DNA of 6,218 bases from Polynucleobacter meluiroseus (lineage in GTDB: Bacteria > Verrucomicrobiota > Verrucomicrobiia > Opitutales > UBA953): positions 1 through 6,218 of the forward strand of contig CALPIW020000096.1 of NCBI GenBank assembly GCA_943323725.2, given 5' to 3'. Positions 6,186 to 6,218 of the stretch are shown here, piece after piece. The notes beneath the pieces were generated by a model that saw only the letters and a program-made list of their open reading frames with translations, searched no databases and was not told where the DNA came from. Numbering within the stretch: the first letter of the stretch is position 1; each line of letters begins with the position of its first letter. Both the position numbers and the translations under genes were made by a program.

Positions 6186-6218
6186 TCAGCGCGACCGGAA
6201 GACGTCGCTGGTCAGGCA
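6186..6218 (-). CDS. Possible C-terminal tail of an upstream minus-strand gene
   Basis: Read from the right edge on the minus strand, ten codons (CLTSDVFRSR) are followed by TGA at 6188-6186, and a hairpin starts on the next base. The close fit of stop and hairpin suggests the true end of a gene. The fragment is far too short to identify, and another minus-strand frame also stays open until a TAG at 6153-6151. Confidence 0.22.
   Translation of the reverse strand, partial: CLTSDVFRSR

Overview
The window is GC-rich bacterial DNA. It looks like a member of the Planctomycetota-Verrucomicrobiota-Chlamydiota (PVC) group, because it encodes the DUF1501 protein and the 'planctomycete cytochrome c' (PSCyt1/PSCyt2/PSD1) protein as an adjacent pair, which is a hallmark of free-living planctomycetes and verrucomicrobia. 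The sequence alone does not decide between the two phyla.

Layout: every gene I can support lies on the minus strand, so transcription runs right to left. From the right edge there is (i) a possible last few codons of an upstream gene ending at 6186, followed at once by a GC-rich hairpin (6158-6185); (ii) an exported alpha/beta hydrolase of the dienelactone hydrolase / PAF-acetylhydrolase type (4983-6086); (iii) an 84-bp gap with an inverted repeat touching the next start codon; (iv) a Tat-exported DUF1501 protein (3486-4898); (v) overlapping it by ATGA, a Sec-exported 946-residue di-haem PSCyt1-PSCyt2-PSD1 protein with a discoidin-like insert (649-3489); (vi) a 55-bp gap; (vii) the first 197 codons of an exported protein resembling the sialidase-like (BNR propeller) proteins of these phyla (593 to beyond the left edge). 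No tRNA, rRNA, CRISPR array, insertion sequence or origin was seen.

How the genes may work together: all four main products carry export signals, so this is an extracytoplasmic module. DUF1501 belongs to the alkaline-phosphatase/sulfatase-like fold group, and its partner carries two c-type haem motifs. Such pairs are common next to sulfatases, glycosidases and esterases and are often assumed to take part in complex glycan breakdown, though their biochemistry is not established. The flanking esterase-like and sialidase-like genes fit such a role, but no substrate can be read from the sequence.

The most unusual points are regulatory and structural: perfect 7-bp stems placed on or against two start codons, a CHHH variant after the second haem motif, and a discoidin region whose C-terminal-type motif comes before its N-terminal-type motif. 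I found no clear evidence of a wholly new system. The very long open frames on the plus strand are best explained as shadows of the GC-rich minus-strand genes.
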